From NCBI RefSeq assembly GCF_032391395.1, contig NZ_CP135916.1:1550001-1614000 (forward strand): 64,000 bases of DNA. The letters are read 5' to 3'. The notes beneath the pieces are model-generated. The model worked only from the letters and a program-made list of their open reading frames with translations, ran no database searches and had not been told where the DNA came from. This DNA comes from Sphingomonas sp. Y38-1Y. GTDB lineage: Bacteria; Pseudomonadota; Alphaproteobacteria; Sphingomonadales; Sphingomonadaceae. Below, piece after piece: positions 51,864 through 60,354 of this stretch. The first letter of the stretch is position 1. Each line of letters begins with the position of its first letter. Both the position numbers and the translations under genes were made by a program.

Positions 51864-52196
51864 ATGGCGCGGACGGCCGAACAGCGCGGCAAGCAGGAAA
51901 CGGCGGCAGCCGAGAAGAAGGTCAAGAAGACGGGCAAGCCGGCCGGCGGTGCGCGCGGCGGCATCACCGCGCCCGTGCAGCCCTCCGACGACCTCGCCGT
52001 CGTCACCGGCAAGGATCCGCTGCCGCGCAGCGAGGTCGTGTCGAAGATGTGGGAATACATCAAGAAGAACGATCTTCAGAATCCCAAGGACAAGCGCGAG
52101 ATCCTGGCGGACGACACGCTGGAGAAGATCTTCGGCGGCAAGAAGAAGGTGTCGATGTTCGAGATGAACAAGCACCTGTCGAACCACCTGAAATGA
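51864..52196 (+). CDS. SWIB/MDM2 domain protein
   Basis: A 110-residue protein: a Lys/Ala-rich tail (1-50) and a SWIB domain (LPRSEVVSKMWEYIKKNDLQ, then ILADDTLEKIFGGKKKVSMFEMNKHLSNHLK). SWIB domains are known from eukaryotic chromatin remodellers; bacterial versions (Chlamydia, many proteobacteria) may bind DNA or topoisomerase. ATG 51864 was chosen: AAAGGG is 8 bases upstream. It overlaps the DUF1003 gene (ATGA). Confidence 0.94.
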   Translation: MARTAEQRGKQETAAAEKKVKKTGKPAGGARGGITAPVQPSDDLAVVTGKDPLPRSEVVSKMWEYIKKNDLQNPKDKREILADDTLEKIFGGKKKVSMFEMNKHLSNHLK

Positions 52197-52747
52197 GTGG
52201 CGCGCGCGGCGATGCCGTCGCCAATGCGGCGGCGCGCCGCGCGGCCGACACGCCCGGCATGACGGCGACGCTCGCCGCCAACATCGCGCGCCTGCGCGAG
52301 CGGCGACGCGCGGAGGCCGAGCGCGCGTCGGCAAGCGAGCGGGTCGCCGCGGCGATCACCGGCTTCACGGGATCGATGACGTTCGTCGTCATCCACCTGC
52401 TGCTGTTCGGGACCTGGATCCTGGCCAACACGGTTGGCCTGCCGGGCATCCCGGCATTCGACCCCAGCCTGGTCGTGCTGGCGATGGCTGCGTCGGTGGA
52501 GGCGATCTTCCTCTCCACCTTCGTCCTGATCAGTCAGAACCGCATGGCCGCCGCCGCCGATCGCCGCGCCGACTTGGACCTTCATATCGGGCTTCTCGCC
52601 GAGCATGAGCTGACGCGGGTCGCGGCCTTGCTCGAGGCGGTGGCGTCGCAGGTCGGGGTTCGGCACGACGACCCCGAGTTCGCGGAGGTCAAGCGCGACG
52701 TGGAGCCGGAGAAGGTGCTCGACGCCCTGGATGAGGGTGAGGCGTAA
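52193..52747 (+). CDS. DUF1003 membrane protein
   Basis: A 184-residue protein with two membrane helices (FTGSMTFVVIHLLLFGTWILAN and AFDPSLVVLAMAASVEAIFLSTFVLI), as in DUF1003, followed by ISQNRMAAAADRRADLDLHI and a coiled C-terminal region. N-terminal part is Ala/Arg-rich. Function unknown. It begins in the stop codon of the SWIB gene. Confidence 0.9.
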   Translation: MSGARGDAVANAAARRAADTPGMTATLAANIARLRERRRAEAERASASERVAAAITGFTGSMTFVVIHLLLFGTWILANTVGLPGIPAFDPSLVVLAMAASVEAIFLSTFVLISQNRMAAAADRRADLDLHIGLLAEHELTRVAALLEAVASQVGVRHDDPEFAEVKRDVEPEKVLDALDEGEA

Positions 52748-52769
52748 GGCGTGCTCTCGCTCTCCTCTA

Positions 52770-52880
52770 TGTTTCCCCGGCGAAGGCCGGGGCCCAGCTG
52801 GGAAGGCCGCCGTGACGACGCGCAGCGCTCCCAAACCGAAACCTTCCCCACTGGACCCCGGCCTTCGCCGGGGAAGTAAA
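52770..52880. repeat. Inverted pair of CCCCGGCGAAGGCCGGGG-type repeats
   Basis: CCCCGGCGAAGGCCGGGG (52775-52792) and CCCCGGCCTTCGCCGGGG (52856-52873). It fills the gap between convergent DUF1003 and inositol-phosphate synthase genes. Spacing matches the other units. Confidence 0.85.
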
Positions 52881-52901
52881 AAGGGGAGGGCAGTCCACGC
52901 C

Positions 52902-54005
52902 TCACCCCTCGATGAACGCCTCCACCGCCGCGCACGCCTCGTCGTCGGTCATCTGCACCGGCGGGTGCTTGCAGAACCACGCCGCCGCGGGCAGCAGCGG
53001 GCCCGCCAGACCGCGATCGCGCGCGACCTTGGCGCAGCGGATCATGTCGATCGCGACACCGGCCGAATTCGGCGAATCCTCGACCGACAGTCGAAGCTCC
53101 AGGTTCATCGGCACGCCGCCGAACATCCGGCCTTCCATACGGAGGAAGCAGACCTTGTTGTCGTTCTGCCACGCGACATAGTCGCTGGGACCGACATGGA
53201 TGTTCTCGTCGACGAGGCGCGTTGCCGCGACCGACTGCACCGCCTCGGTCTTCGAGGTCTTCTTGGAGGCGAGGCGCGAGCGGTTGAGCATGTTGGCGAA
53301 GTCGGTGTTGCCGCCGGTGTTGAGCTGATACGTCCGTTCGAGCTCGACGCCGCGCTTCTTGAACAGGTCGGTCAGGACGCGGTGGACGATCGTCGCGCCC
53401 AGCTGCGCCTTGATGTCGTCGCCGATGATGGGCACCCCCGCCGCGGTGAAGCGGTCGGCCCAGTCGGGATCGCTCGCGATGAAAACGGGAATGTTGTTCA
53501 CGAACGCCACCCCGGCTTCCAGCGCGCATTCGGCGTAGAATTCGCTCGCCTTCTGCGACCCGACGGGCAGGTAGTTCATCAGCACGTCGGCCTTGGCGTC
53601 GCGCAGCGCCGCGATGACGTCCTCGGCGCTCGGCTCGGCCTCCTCGGCGACGCGGAAGCTGCGGTCCTCGGGAAAGTCGCCCATATGGTCGGCAACGCCG
53701 TCGAGCACGCGGCCCATGCGGACCACCGCGCCCGTCTCCTCGACCCGATCGCAGAAGACCGCGGTGCAATTGGGCTTGGCAAAGATCGCCTCTGCGACGT
53801 CGCGGCCGACCTTGCGCTTGTCGACGTCCCAGGCGGCGACGACGCGGATGTCGCTCGGGTGATAGCCGCCGATCGTCTCGTGCATCAGCCCGATCGTCTC
53901 GTTCGCGCCCGCGCGGTAATGGGACAGGCCCTGCACCAGCGAGCTGGCACAATTGCCGATGCCGACGATGGCGACGTTAATGCCGCGGCGTTCGGGGGAA
54001 AGCAT
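52902..54005 (-). CDS. ino1: Inositol-3-phosphate synthase
   Basis: A 367-residue NAD-dependent enzyme that cyclises glucose-6-phosphate to myo-inositol-3-phosphate. Rossmann VAIVGIGNCASSLVQG (~11-26); YHPSDIRVVAAWDVDKRKVG; MNYLPVGS; QLNTGGNTDFANM; SDYVAWQNDNKVC; and a C-terminal DDEACAAVEAFIEG. It is closer in length to actinobacterial than eukaryotic enzymes. It starts one base inside the stop of the glycoside hydrolase gene, implying a linked role in making an inositol-bearing product. Confidence 0.95.
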   Translation of the reverse strand: MLSPERRGINVAIVGIGNCASSLVQGLSHYRAGANETIGLMHETIGGYHPSDIRVVAAWDVDKRKVGRDVAEAIFAKPNCTAVFCDRVEETGAVVRMGRVLDGVADHMGDFPEDRSFRVAEEAEPSAEDVIAALRDAKADVLMNYLPVGSQKASEFYAECALEAGVAFVNNIPVFIASDPDWADRFTAAGVPIIGDDIKAQLGATIVHRVLTDLFKKRGVELERTYQLNTGGNTDFANMLNRSRLASKKTSKTEAVQSVAATRLVDENIHVGPSDYVAWQNDNKVCFLRMEGRMFGGVPMNLELRLSVEDSPNSAGVAIDMIRCAKVARDRGLAGPLLPAAAWFCKHPPVQMTDDEACAAVEAFIEG

Positions 54006-55015
54006 CAGGCGGCGCTCCGTTCGGCGGCGAGGCGCTCGTCGCGGTTAAAGGCGAGGGGGGTGAGTTCGGGCGCCGCCGGCGGCTCGGCCGGGGCGGGCGG
54101 GGCGGTGAGGCCCTGCGATCCGCCGCTGGCGGGCGCATAGCGATCGATCATCCAGGCGCAGAAATCGGCAAACGCCTGTGGATCGCGCGCGGGACTGGTG
54201 TGGTGCGGTGCGATGCCGAGATGCTCGGGCGTGAAGCAGAAGGTGACGGTGACGTCGAAGTCGGCCAGCGCCTCCATCTGCCGGTCGAACCAGTCGACCG
54301 CGTTCGGGCGGAAACTGTCGGCCCAGGACAGGCCGGTGCGGATGCGCCGCGTGCCCAGCCGCTTCATCCACGCCACGGCTTCGTCCAGGCGGGGGTCCTC
54401 GAAATGGAACCACTGCATCAGGCCGATGTCGGCGGCATGGCGCGCATAGGTGTCGAGCGCGGGCTTGGGCGTCCCGTCCTCGCGGATCAGGCCGAGATAG
54501 AAGTGGCGGTAATAGGACGATCCCTCCGCCTCCCGGTGGCGCGTCTCGGCGCCCCAGCTCATCGGCAGGTCGAACAGCGAGTACCAGAAGATGCGCGGCG
54601 CCTTGTCCTTCAGGAGCGTGGCGGTGCGATCGAGGCCGAAGACCTGCACCTCCTCGGCCCCGAAGGAGCTGACGCCGACCTCCGTCACCCAGACCGGCTT
54701 GTCGGTGACGGCGCGGATCTCGTCGATCTTGGCCGGCCACTGGTCGAGCGGCCACAGGTTCCAGTCGAGCGGGAAGCCGTGGACGGCGACGACGTCGACC
54801 GCCTCCAGCGCGCCATGTCCTTCCATCCGCCGCAACCAATGCGTGTCGATCGGCGACATGCCGCCCAGCACGCGCGTCATGGCCGGATTGACCGCGCGGA
54901 TCGAATTGCCCGCCGCGATCACGTGGCTTGCGAACATCGACCAGTCGGGATCGATCGACGGATCCCAGTGCGACTTGTTGTTGGGCTCGTTCCAGAGCAT
55001 CGCCGCTTCGATCAA
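54005..55015 (-). CDS. Glycoside hydrolase (clan GH-A, apparently circularly permuted)
   Basis: A 336-residue hydrolase-like protein. Acid/base Glu10 in MLWNEPN and nucleophile-like Glu112 in VTEVGVSS have the ~100-residue spacing of clan GH-A barrels. But the beta-1 to beta-3 part that should precede NEP appears at the C-terminus: RTGLSWADSF (~227-236), VTVTFCFTPEHLG (~255-267), FADFCAWMIDRYAP (~283-296). The order is thus strands 4-8 then 1-3. TTG 55015 (GAAGGGA upstream) overlaps the methyltransferase stop (TTGA). Cytoplasmic by lack of signal; substrate unknown. Confidence 0.8.
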   Translation of the reverse strand: MIEAAMLWNEPNNKSHWDPSIDPDWSMFASHVIAAGNSIRAVNPAMTRVLGGMSPIDTHWLRRMEGHGALEAVDVVAVHGFPLDWNLWPLDQWPAKIDEIRAVTDKPVWVTEVGVSSFGAEEVQVFGLDRTATLLKDKAPRIFWYSLFDLPMSWGAETRHREAEGSSYYRHFYLGLIREDGTPKPALDTYARHAADIGLMQWFHFEDPRLDEAVAWMKRLGTRRIRTGLSWADSFRPNAVDWFDRQMEALADFDVTVTFCFTPEHLGIAPHHTSPARDPQAFADFCAWMIDRYAPASGGSQGLTAPPAPAEPPAAPELTPLAFNRDERLAAERSAA

Positions 55016-55824
55016 GCGCTTGTTCCCTTCGAAGGATAGACCGCGGCGGGGCCGTGCTCGGCATAGGGCACCGGCGCCGTGCGGCAGAGATAGACGTCGG
55101 GCTCGGCGGTTCGCTGCACCGTGAAGCCCGCGGCGCGCAGCATCGCCTGCGTCGCGGCGGCGTTGGGCGCCCACCAGTTGGTCCAGTCGCCCGCGAACCT
55201 GCGCTCGATGAAATGGAGCTTTGGATAGGCGGGGTCGTCGAAATAGGGCGGGGGCGTCGTCGTGCCCGGCAGGAAGAACGGATGGTCCTCGGCCACGTCC
55301 AGCACCTCGGCCGATCCTTGCTGCATCGTCTGGAACAGCATCAGGTCGCCGGCGACATGCTCGCGGATCAGGTCGAGCGCGAGCAGCGGGTGGCGCAGGT
55401 GATAGAGCACGCCCATGAAGATCACGACGTCGAACCGCTCACCGAGCGACGCGACGTCATAGACCGAGCATTTCGCGAACTCGACGGTATCGAAGCCGAG
55501 CGCGTCGGTGGCGAGCCGCGCCTGCGCCAGATAGCGGTCGTCGCTGTCGATGCCGAGCACGCGGGCGGCGCCGCGCCGCGCCATCTCGACCGAATAGAAG
55601 CCCGCGTTGCAACCGATGTCGAGCACGCTCTTGCCCGTCAGATCGGCGGGCAGGTCGGCGGCGAAGCGGCGGAACTTGTCCCCCGGATAGTCGCCGAGGA
55701 AATGGTCGGGCGCAGTCCACTGACCGCCCAGGTCGATATTGTGGAACCAGGGTCCGAGCTCGGCCACGCGCGCGGCGAGCGCCGGGTCTCCCGCTTCTTC
55801 TTTCCTGTGCAGCGTTTGATGCAA
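55012..55824 (-). CDS. SAM-dependent methyltransferase (CmoB-like, TIGR04290-type)
   Basis: A 270-residue methyltransferase. WFHNIDLGG and TAPDHFLGDYPGDKFRRF followed by VLDIGCNAGFYSVEMARRG (SAM motif I) and VIFMGVLYHLRHP mark the CmoB-like family; from memory it fits TIGR04290, found in glycan clusters. It therefore more likely methylates a sugar than tRNA. TTG 55824 was chosen because GGAGGGG is 8 bases upstream; upstream in-frame residues look non-coding. Confidence 0.87.
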   Translation of the reverse strand: MHQTLHRKEEAGDPALAARVAELGPWFHNIDLGGQWTAPDHFLGDYPGDKFRRFAADLPADLTGKSVLDIGCNAGFYSVEMARRGAARVLGIDSDDRYLAQARLATDALGFDTVEFAKCSVYDVASLGERFDVVIFMGVLYHLRHPLLALDLIREHVAGDLMLFQTMQQGSAEVLDVAEDHPFFLPGTTTPPPYFDDPAYPKLHFIERRFAGDWTNWWAPNAAATQAMLRAAGFTVQRTAEPDVYLCRTAPVPYAEHGPAAVYPSKGTSA

Positions 55825-56021
55825 AAGCCGAACCCCTCCGCCCGAGAACACATCATCGGGCAGCCCAGGGCGATCCGATTGGTTTCGATGCGCGAACGAA
55901 CATTGTGCGCACGCTGTTCCCAGAAAAGCAACAAAGCTGGCAATCTTGATCTGGATTAAGCCTTTCTGATTTTTGCGGAAATTTGGGAACAAGCCTGCGG
56001 GGCGGCGCGCTTGCGGCAGCC

Positions 56022-57002
56022 ATGGCGGCGGTGTTCGAACTCTGGACCAAAACGATGCGGGAACGCGATTATCCGCGTGCCTGGACGCTGGCCGACACCT
56101 CGCTCCGCGCGCGCGATCCAGCGACGCGGGACGATCCCCGGCTTCCTTATCATGAGCGCTGGGTGTGGGACGGGACGGCGCCCGACGGTCGCGACGTGTT
56201 GGTGCGCTGCTATCACGGGCTGGGCGACACGATCCAATATGCCCGCTTCCTGCCGCTGCTCGCCGCCCGCGCTCAGTCGCTGACGATCGAGGTGCAGCCG
56301 CGGCTGCTCGCGCTGCTGCGACCGCTGGTGCCGGGTGCGAGCTGGGTGCCGTTTGACCCCGCGCACCCGCTGCCGGCGGCCGAAGTCGACATCGGCATTA
56401 CCGAACTCGACTTCGCGCTGCGGGCGGCCCCCGGCGACGCGGTAGTCCCGTACCTGACGGCCAAAGCCGCTGCGCTGCCTTCAGGCACCGTGGCGCTTTG
56501 TTATGGCGCGGGCGACTGGGATGCCGATCGGTCGATCGCGCCAGAAATGCTCTCACAGGTTTGCGGGAGCGTGCCGTGCGTCACGCTGATGCCAGGCGCC
56601 TCGCCGCTGAAGGTGCTCAACCCGGCGGGCTGCCCCTTCGACATGAGCGAGACCGCCGCGCTCGTCGCCGGCGCCTCGCTGGTCGTCACGGTCGACACGA
56701 TGATCGCGCACCTCGCCGGCGCGCTCGGTCGGCCGGTGTGGCTGATGCTCAAGGCCGAACCCGACTGGCGCTGGAACCCCGCCGCGCGCGACAGCGACTG
56801 GTATCCGACCGCGCGCCTCTATCCGCAGCCGCAGCCCGGCGACTGGGCCGGCGTGATCGCGGCCGTGCTTCACGATCTCATGCTTGCAAGGGAGCCGAAC
56901 GATGGACCAGCGAACGACGCCGGTGGTGCCCGTGTCCTGGGGCGAGTTACTCGACAAGATGACGATCCTCGACATCAAGCGCGCGCGATTGGTGCGGCCT
57001 GA
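56022..57002 (+). CDS. GT9-like (ADP-heptosyltransferase-fold) glycosyltransferase
   Basis: A 326-residue GT-B protein. CYHGLGDTIQYARFLPLL is the GT9 N-terminal signature and TVDTMIAHLAGALGRPVWLML the C-terminal donor-site one. A TPR-like start (ERDYPRAWTLADTSLRARDP) resembles TPR-linked versions. The last ~33 codons overlap the start of the DUF6165 gene in another frame and look non-conserved (acidic, Arg-rich), so the true C-terminus may be ancestral near residue 295. Divergent from the methyltransferase. Confidence 0.85.
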   Translation: MAAVFELWTKTMRERDYPRAWTLADTSLRARDPATRDDPRLPYHERWVWDGTAPDGRDVLVRCYHGLGDTIQYARFLPLLAARAQSLTIEVQPRLLALLRPLVPGASWVPFDPAHPLPAAEVDIGITELDFALRAAPGDAVVPYLTAKAAALPSGTVALCYGAGDWDADRSIAPEMLSQVCGSVPCVTLMPGASPLKVLNPAGCPFDMSETAALVAGASLVVTVDTMIAHLAGALGRPVWLMLKAEPDWRWNPAARDSDWYPTARLYPQPQPGDWAGVIAAVLHDLMLAREPNDGPANDAGGARVLGRVTRQDDDPRHQARAIGAA

Positions 57003-57333
57003 AGCACGCGCGAACGTCGAGCGGGAGGCGCGGGCGTTGGGCGCGGTCGGCTCGCCCGCGCTCCAGCACGAGGGGGTGGCGGGCGCGTTCGCCGAGCTCC
57101 GCCGCGTTAACGAGCGGCTCTGGGATATCGAGGACGCGATCCGCATCGCCGAAGCGAAGGCAAGCTTCGGCGCCGAGTTCGTCGGTCTCGCCCGCGCCGT
57201 CTATCAGCGCAACGACGAGCGCGCGGCGATCAAGCGGCGCATCAACGACCTGATGGGCTCGGAACTGACCGAGGAAAAGAGCTACGCGCCCTACCGGCCG
57301 GCGGCGAGCGCCGGCGTTGCCCTGTCCACCTGA
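56902..57333 (+). CDS. DUF6165 protein
   Basis: A 143-residue helical protein. VPVSWGELLDKMTILDIKRAR is the DUF6165 hallmark; VNERLWDIEDAIR, then FVGLARAVYQRNDERAAIKRRIND and EEKSYAPY follow the family. Often linked to glycosyltransferase genes, function unknown. ATG 56902 has AAGGGA 8 bases upstream. It overlaps the GT9-like gene by 101 bases. Confidence 0.87.
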   Translation: MDQRTTPVVPVSWGELLDKMTILDIKRARLVRPEARANVEREARALGAVGSPALQHEGVAGAFAELRRVNERLWDIEDAIRIAEAKASFGAEFVGLARAVYQRNDERAAIKRRINDLMGSELTEEKSYAPYRPAASAGVALST

Positions 57334-57336
57334 GAC

Positions 57337-57403
57337 CCGTTCGTGCTGAGCTTGTCGAAGCACGTGGTCGCAGCACGCCCTTCGACAAGCTCAGGACGAA
57401 CGG
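57337..57403. repeat. Palindromic repeat (TTCGTGCTGAGCTTGTCGAAG type)
   Basis: CCGTTCGTGCTGAGCTTGTCGAAG... at 57337 is mirrored by CTTCGACAAGCTCAGGACGAACGG ending 57403. It lies between convergent DUF6165 and histidine-phosphatase genes and overlaps the last 13 bases of the latter, providing its stop codon. Confidence 0.88.
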
Positions 57404-57984
57404 AGTAGCGGGTTCGGGCGCTCGTTGAGGGTGACCAGGCGCACGTGATCGCCCTCGATCGCGAGCGTCGTGACTGAAGCGGGATCGCAGTCGAAGTCGA
57501 GCAAGCGGTCGAGCGAGAGCCCGATCGCCAGCGCGACGACGCCGCGGATCACGTCGCAATGCGAGACGCACATTGCCGCCTGCGCATCAATGCAGCGAAC
57601 GAAGTCGAGCGCGCGCGCGGCGGCTGCGTGCATCGTCTCGCCGCCCGGAACCGTCGCCGTTGCGCGATGCGCGTTCCACGCGTGCCAGCGCGGATCGCGC
57701 GGCAGGGCATCGAAGCGCTGGCCGGTCCAGTCGCCGAAGTCGATCTCGTCGAGCGCCGCCTCGATCACCGGTGCCCGACCCGGCGCGACAATCGCGGCGG
57801 TCTCGACCGCGCGGCGGCGCGGGCTGCTGAACACCGCATCGATCGACAGTGACGACAGATGTGCCGCGAGCGCTGCCGCTTCCGCGCGGCCGGCGGCGTT
57901 GAGCGCGATCTCCGACCGACCGCTCAACACCCGACCGACCTCGTCATGCGCGGCGTGACGGACAAGATAAATCAGGCGCCGCAT
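57391..57984 (-). CDS. Histidine phosphatase family protein
   Basis: A 197-residue phosphatase of the phosphoglycerate-mutase-like superfamily. Catalytic LVRHAAHDE at the N-terminus (RHG form here RHA), SSPRRRAVETAA, DEIDFGDWTG and VSHCDVIRGV with the second His. Similar to CobC/sugar-phosphate phosphatases. In this cluster it could dephosphorylate inositol phosphate or a glycosyl intermediate. Its last residues (LLRSS) and stop come from a repeat. Confidence 0.88.
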   Translation of the reverse strand: MRRLIYLVRHAAHDEVGRVLSGRSEIALNAAGRAEAAALAAHLSSLSIDAVFSSPRRRAVETAAIVAPGRAPVIEAALDEIDFGDWTGQRFDALPRDPRWHAWNAHRATATVPGGETMHAAAARALDFVRCIDAQAAMCVSHCDVIRGVVALAIGLSLDRLLDFDCDPASVTTLAIEGDHVRLVTLNERPNPLLRSS

Positions 57985-58028
57985 CGGCTCTCCACTTGAT
58001 CTAGATAAAGAAGAAGCTTCGGTTCCCC

Positions 58029-58058
58029 GCAAAATACTCGAAAACCAACGTATTTTGC
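58029..58058. promoter_or_regulatory. Perfect 9-bp inverted repeat upstream of epimerase operon
   Basis: GCAAAATAC (58029-58037) and GTATTTTGC (58050-58058) with 12-base spacer, in an AT-rich stretch between the divergent phosphatase and epimerase genes. 131 bases before the epimerase start. Either an operator or an RNA hairpin in the leader; no T-run follows. Confidence 0.5.
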
Positions 58059-58189
58059 TGATCGCGCGGAACCAAGAAGAAGAAGAAGGTTTGATGCTTC
58101 CGAAACGATCTCCGGGTGGGCGGCAGAAGAACGCAAGCTATTTAGCTGTTCGGACGAAAGTTGATCTGGATCAAGGCGGGAGGGAATAT

Positions 58190-59302
58190 TTGGAACATGT
58201 CCTGATTACGGGCGGAGCAGGCTTTATCGGCCGATTCGTCGCGGACGAACTCCTCAGCCGCGGCAACCGCGTTCGCGTGCTCGACAGCCTGATCGATCAG
58301 GTCCACGGCGCCACCGACGGCTCGGCGATGCTCAACCGCGAAGCCGAACTGATCCGCGCCGACGTACGCGACAAGGCGGCGGTCTCGCGCGCGCTCGACG
58401 GCATCGATTCCGTCATCCACCTCGCCGCCGAAGTCGGCGTCGGCCAGTCGATGTACGAGGTTGAGCGCTATACCTCGACCAACGACGTCGGCACCGCCGT
58501 GCTGTTCGAGGCGCTGATCGAAAAGCCCGTGCGCCGCGTCGTCACCGCCTCCTCGATGAGCATCTATGGCGAAGGCCTGTACCGCGATGCCGATGGCGAG
58601 CTGGTCCAGGACGCCGATCGCCCGACGCTGCGCGACGGACAGGCCAATTGGGAGCCCGTCGACGATCTCGGCCGCCCGCTGACCCCCGTCGCCACGCCCG
58701 AGTGGAAGCGGCCCAATCTCGCCTCGATCTATGCGCTCAACAAATATGTGCAGGAGCGCACCACCCACATCATGGCCGCGCCGTACGGGATGGAGGGCGT
58801 GTGCCTGCGCCTCTTCAACGTCTATGGCCCGGGTCAGGCGCTGTCGAACCCCTATACCGGCGTGCTCGCGATCTTCGCCTCGCGCCTGCTCAACGGCCAG
58901 CAGCCGATGATCTTCGAGGATGGCGAGCAGCGGCGCGACTTCGTGCATGTCAGCGACGTCGCGCGCGCCTTTGCCGACGCGCTGGTGCTGCCCCAGGCGG
59001 CGGGCGGCACGTTCAACATCGGGTCGGGACACCACCGGTCGGTGACGGAGGTCGCGACCGAACTCGCCCGCGCCATGGGCAAGAACGCGATCGAGCCCGA
59101 GATCGTCGGCAAGGCGCGCATCGGCGACATTCGCCACTGCTTCTGCGACACCAGCCTGGCTGCAGACAGGCTCGATTTTCGCGCGACGCAGGATTTCCAG
59201 GCCGGGCTTGCCGAACTTGCCGAATGGGTGGCGCAGCAGACCGCGCAGGATCGCGTGGCGGAAATGCGCGCGCAGCTAGAGGCGCGGGGACTGGTCGCAT
59301 GA
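58190..59302 (+). CDS. NAD-dependent epimerase/dehydratase
   Basis: A 370-residue extended SDR enzyme. NAD motif TGGAGFIG (7-14); VIHLAAEVG; SSMSIYGEG; catalytic YALNK; LRLFNVYGPGQ. Closest in kind to UDP-glucose 4-epimerase/dTDP-glucose dehydratase-like enzymes acting on nucleotide sugars. TTG 58190 (GGAGGGA upstream) makes the Rossmann motif start at residue 4 as usual; the more 5' ATGs add unrelated sequence. First gene of an operon with every later gene overlapping by 4 bases. Confidence 0.92.
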   Translation: MEHVLITGGAGFIGRFVADELLSRGNRVRVLDSLIDQVHGATDGSAMLNREAELIRADVRDKAAVSRALDGIDSVIHLAAEVGVGQSMYEVERYTSTNDVGTAVLFEALIEKPVRRVVTASSMSIYGEGLYRDADGELVQDADRPTLRDGQANWEPVDDLGRPLTPVATPEWKRPNLASIYALNKYVQERTTHIMAAPYGMEGVCLRLFNVYGPGQALSNPYTGVLAIFASRLLNGQQPMIFEDGEQRRDFVHVSDVARAFADALVLPQAAGGTFNIGSGHHRSVTEVATELARAMGKNAIEPEIVGKARIGDIRHCFCDTSLAADRLDFRATQDFQAGLAELAEWVAQQTAQDRVAEMRAQLEARGLVA

Positions 59303-60354
59303 GCGACGCCATCCTCGTCACCGGCGGCGCCGGCTTCATCGGCTCCAACCTCACCGACCGGCTGGCGGGCGAGGGGCGCCGCGTCATCGTCTATGACGCG
59401 CTGTCGCGGGCGGGCGTCGAGACCAATCTCGAATGGCTGCGCTCGCGTCATGGCGATCGGATCGAGGCGGTGATCGCCGACGTTCGCGACGGTGATCGGC
59501 TGGCGCATGAAGCGGCGCGGGCGGGCGCGGTGTTTCACCTGGCGGCGCAGGTCGCGGTGACGACCAGCCTGGTCGACCCGCGCGAGGATTTCGCGATCAA
59601 CATCGCCGCGACGCTCGACCTTCTGGAGGCGCTGCGCACGCGCAACCCGGCGGCGCCGATCGTCTTCGCCTCGACCAACAAGGTGTACGGCGACCTCAGC
59701 GACATCGCGTTCACCGTCGAGGGCGAGCGCTACGTGCCGGCCGACGCGGAGGTTCGCGCGCACGGCATCGGCGAGGCGCGGCCGCTCGACTTCCATACGC
59801 CCTATGGCTGTTCGAAGGGCGCGGCGGACCAATATGTGCTCGACTACGCGCGCAGCTTCGGCCTGCGCGCCGCGGTGCTCCGCATGAGCTGCATCTACGG
59901 CCAGCGCCAGATGGGGACCGAGGACCAGGGGTGGGTCGCGCATTTCCTGATCCGCGCGCTCGAGGGCAAGCCGATCACGCTTTATGGCGACGGGCGGCAG
60001 GTGCGCGACATCCTCGACGTGCGCGATGCCGTCGACGCGTATGTCGCCGCTTGGTCGAATATCGACGCCGTGGCGGGCCGCGCGTTCAACCTGGGCGGCG
60101 GGCCCGATAATTCGGTCAGCCTGCGCGAGCTTCTCGCCCAGATCGGAGAGCTGATCGGGCGCGAGGTCGAGATCGGCTATGACGACTGGCGCGCGGGCGA
60201 CCAGCGCTATTTCGTCGCCGACACGCGCGCGGCGGAGGCGGCGCTGGGGCTCGGCCCGAAGCGTCCGTGGCGCGAGGGGGTCGAACGGCTGGCGCACTGG
60301 CTGTCCGAAGCGCGCGGCCTGCCGATCGGCGCCGCCAGCCGGGTGGCCGCGTGA
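59299..60354 (+). CDS. NAD-dependent epimerase (CDP-paratose 2-epimerase-like)
   Basis: A 351-residue extended SDR. TGGAGFIGSN (8-17); STNKVYGDL (typical of RfbE-like CDP-tyvelose/paratose epimerases); catalytic YGCSK; RMSCIYGQRQMGTEDQGWVAHF; RDILDVRDAVDAY. It probably alters a nucleotide sugar for the glycosyltransferases downstream. Begins in the preceding stop (ATGA). Confidence 0.93.
   Translation: MSDAILVTGGAGFIGSNLTDRLAGEGRRVIVYDALSRAGVETNLEWLRSRHGDRIEAVIADVRDGDRLAHEAARAGAVFHLAAQVAVTTSLVDPREDFAINIAATLDLLEALRTRNPAAPIVFASTNKVYGDLSDIAFTVEGERYVPADAEVRAHGIGEARPLDFHTPYGCSKGAADQYVLDYARSFGLRAAVLRMSCIYGQRQMGTEDQGWVAHFLIRALEGKPITLYGDGRQVRDILDVRDAVDAYVAAWSNIDAVAGRAFNLGGGPDNSVSLRELLAQIGELIGREVEIGYDDWRAGDQRYFVADTRAAEAALGLGPKRPWREGVERLAHWLSEARGLPIGAASRVAA

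Noticed and set aside
55825..55992. Long N-terminus for the methyltransferase
   Set aside because: The added residues come from AT-rich promoter-like DNA, and a better ribosome-binding site precedes TTG 55824.
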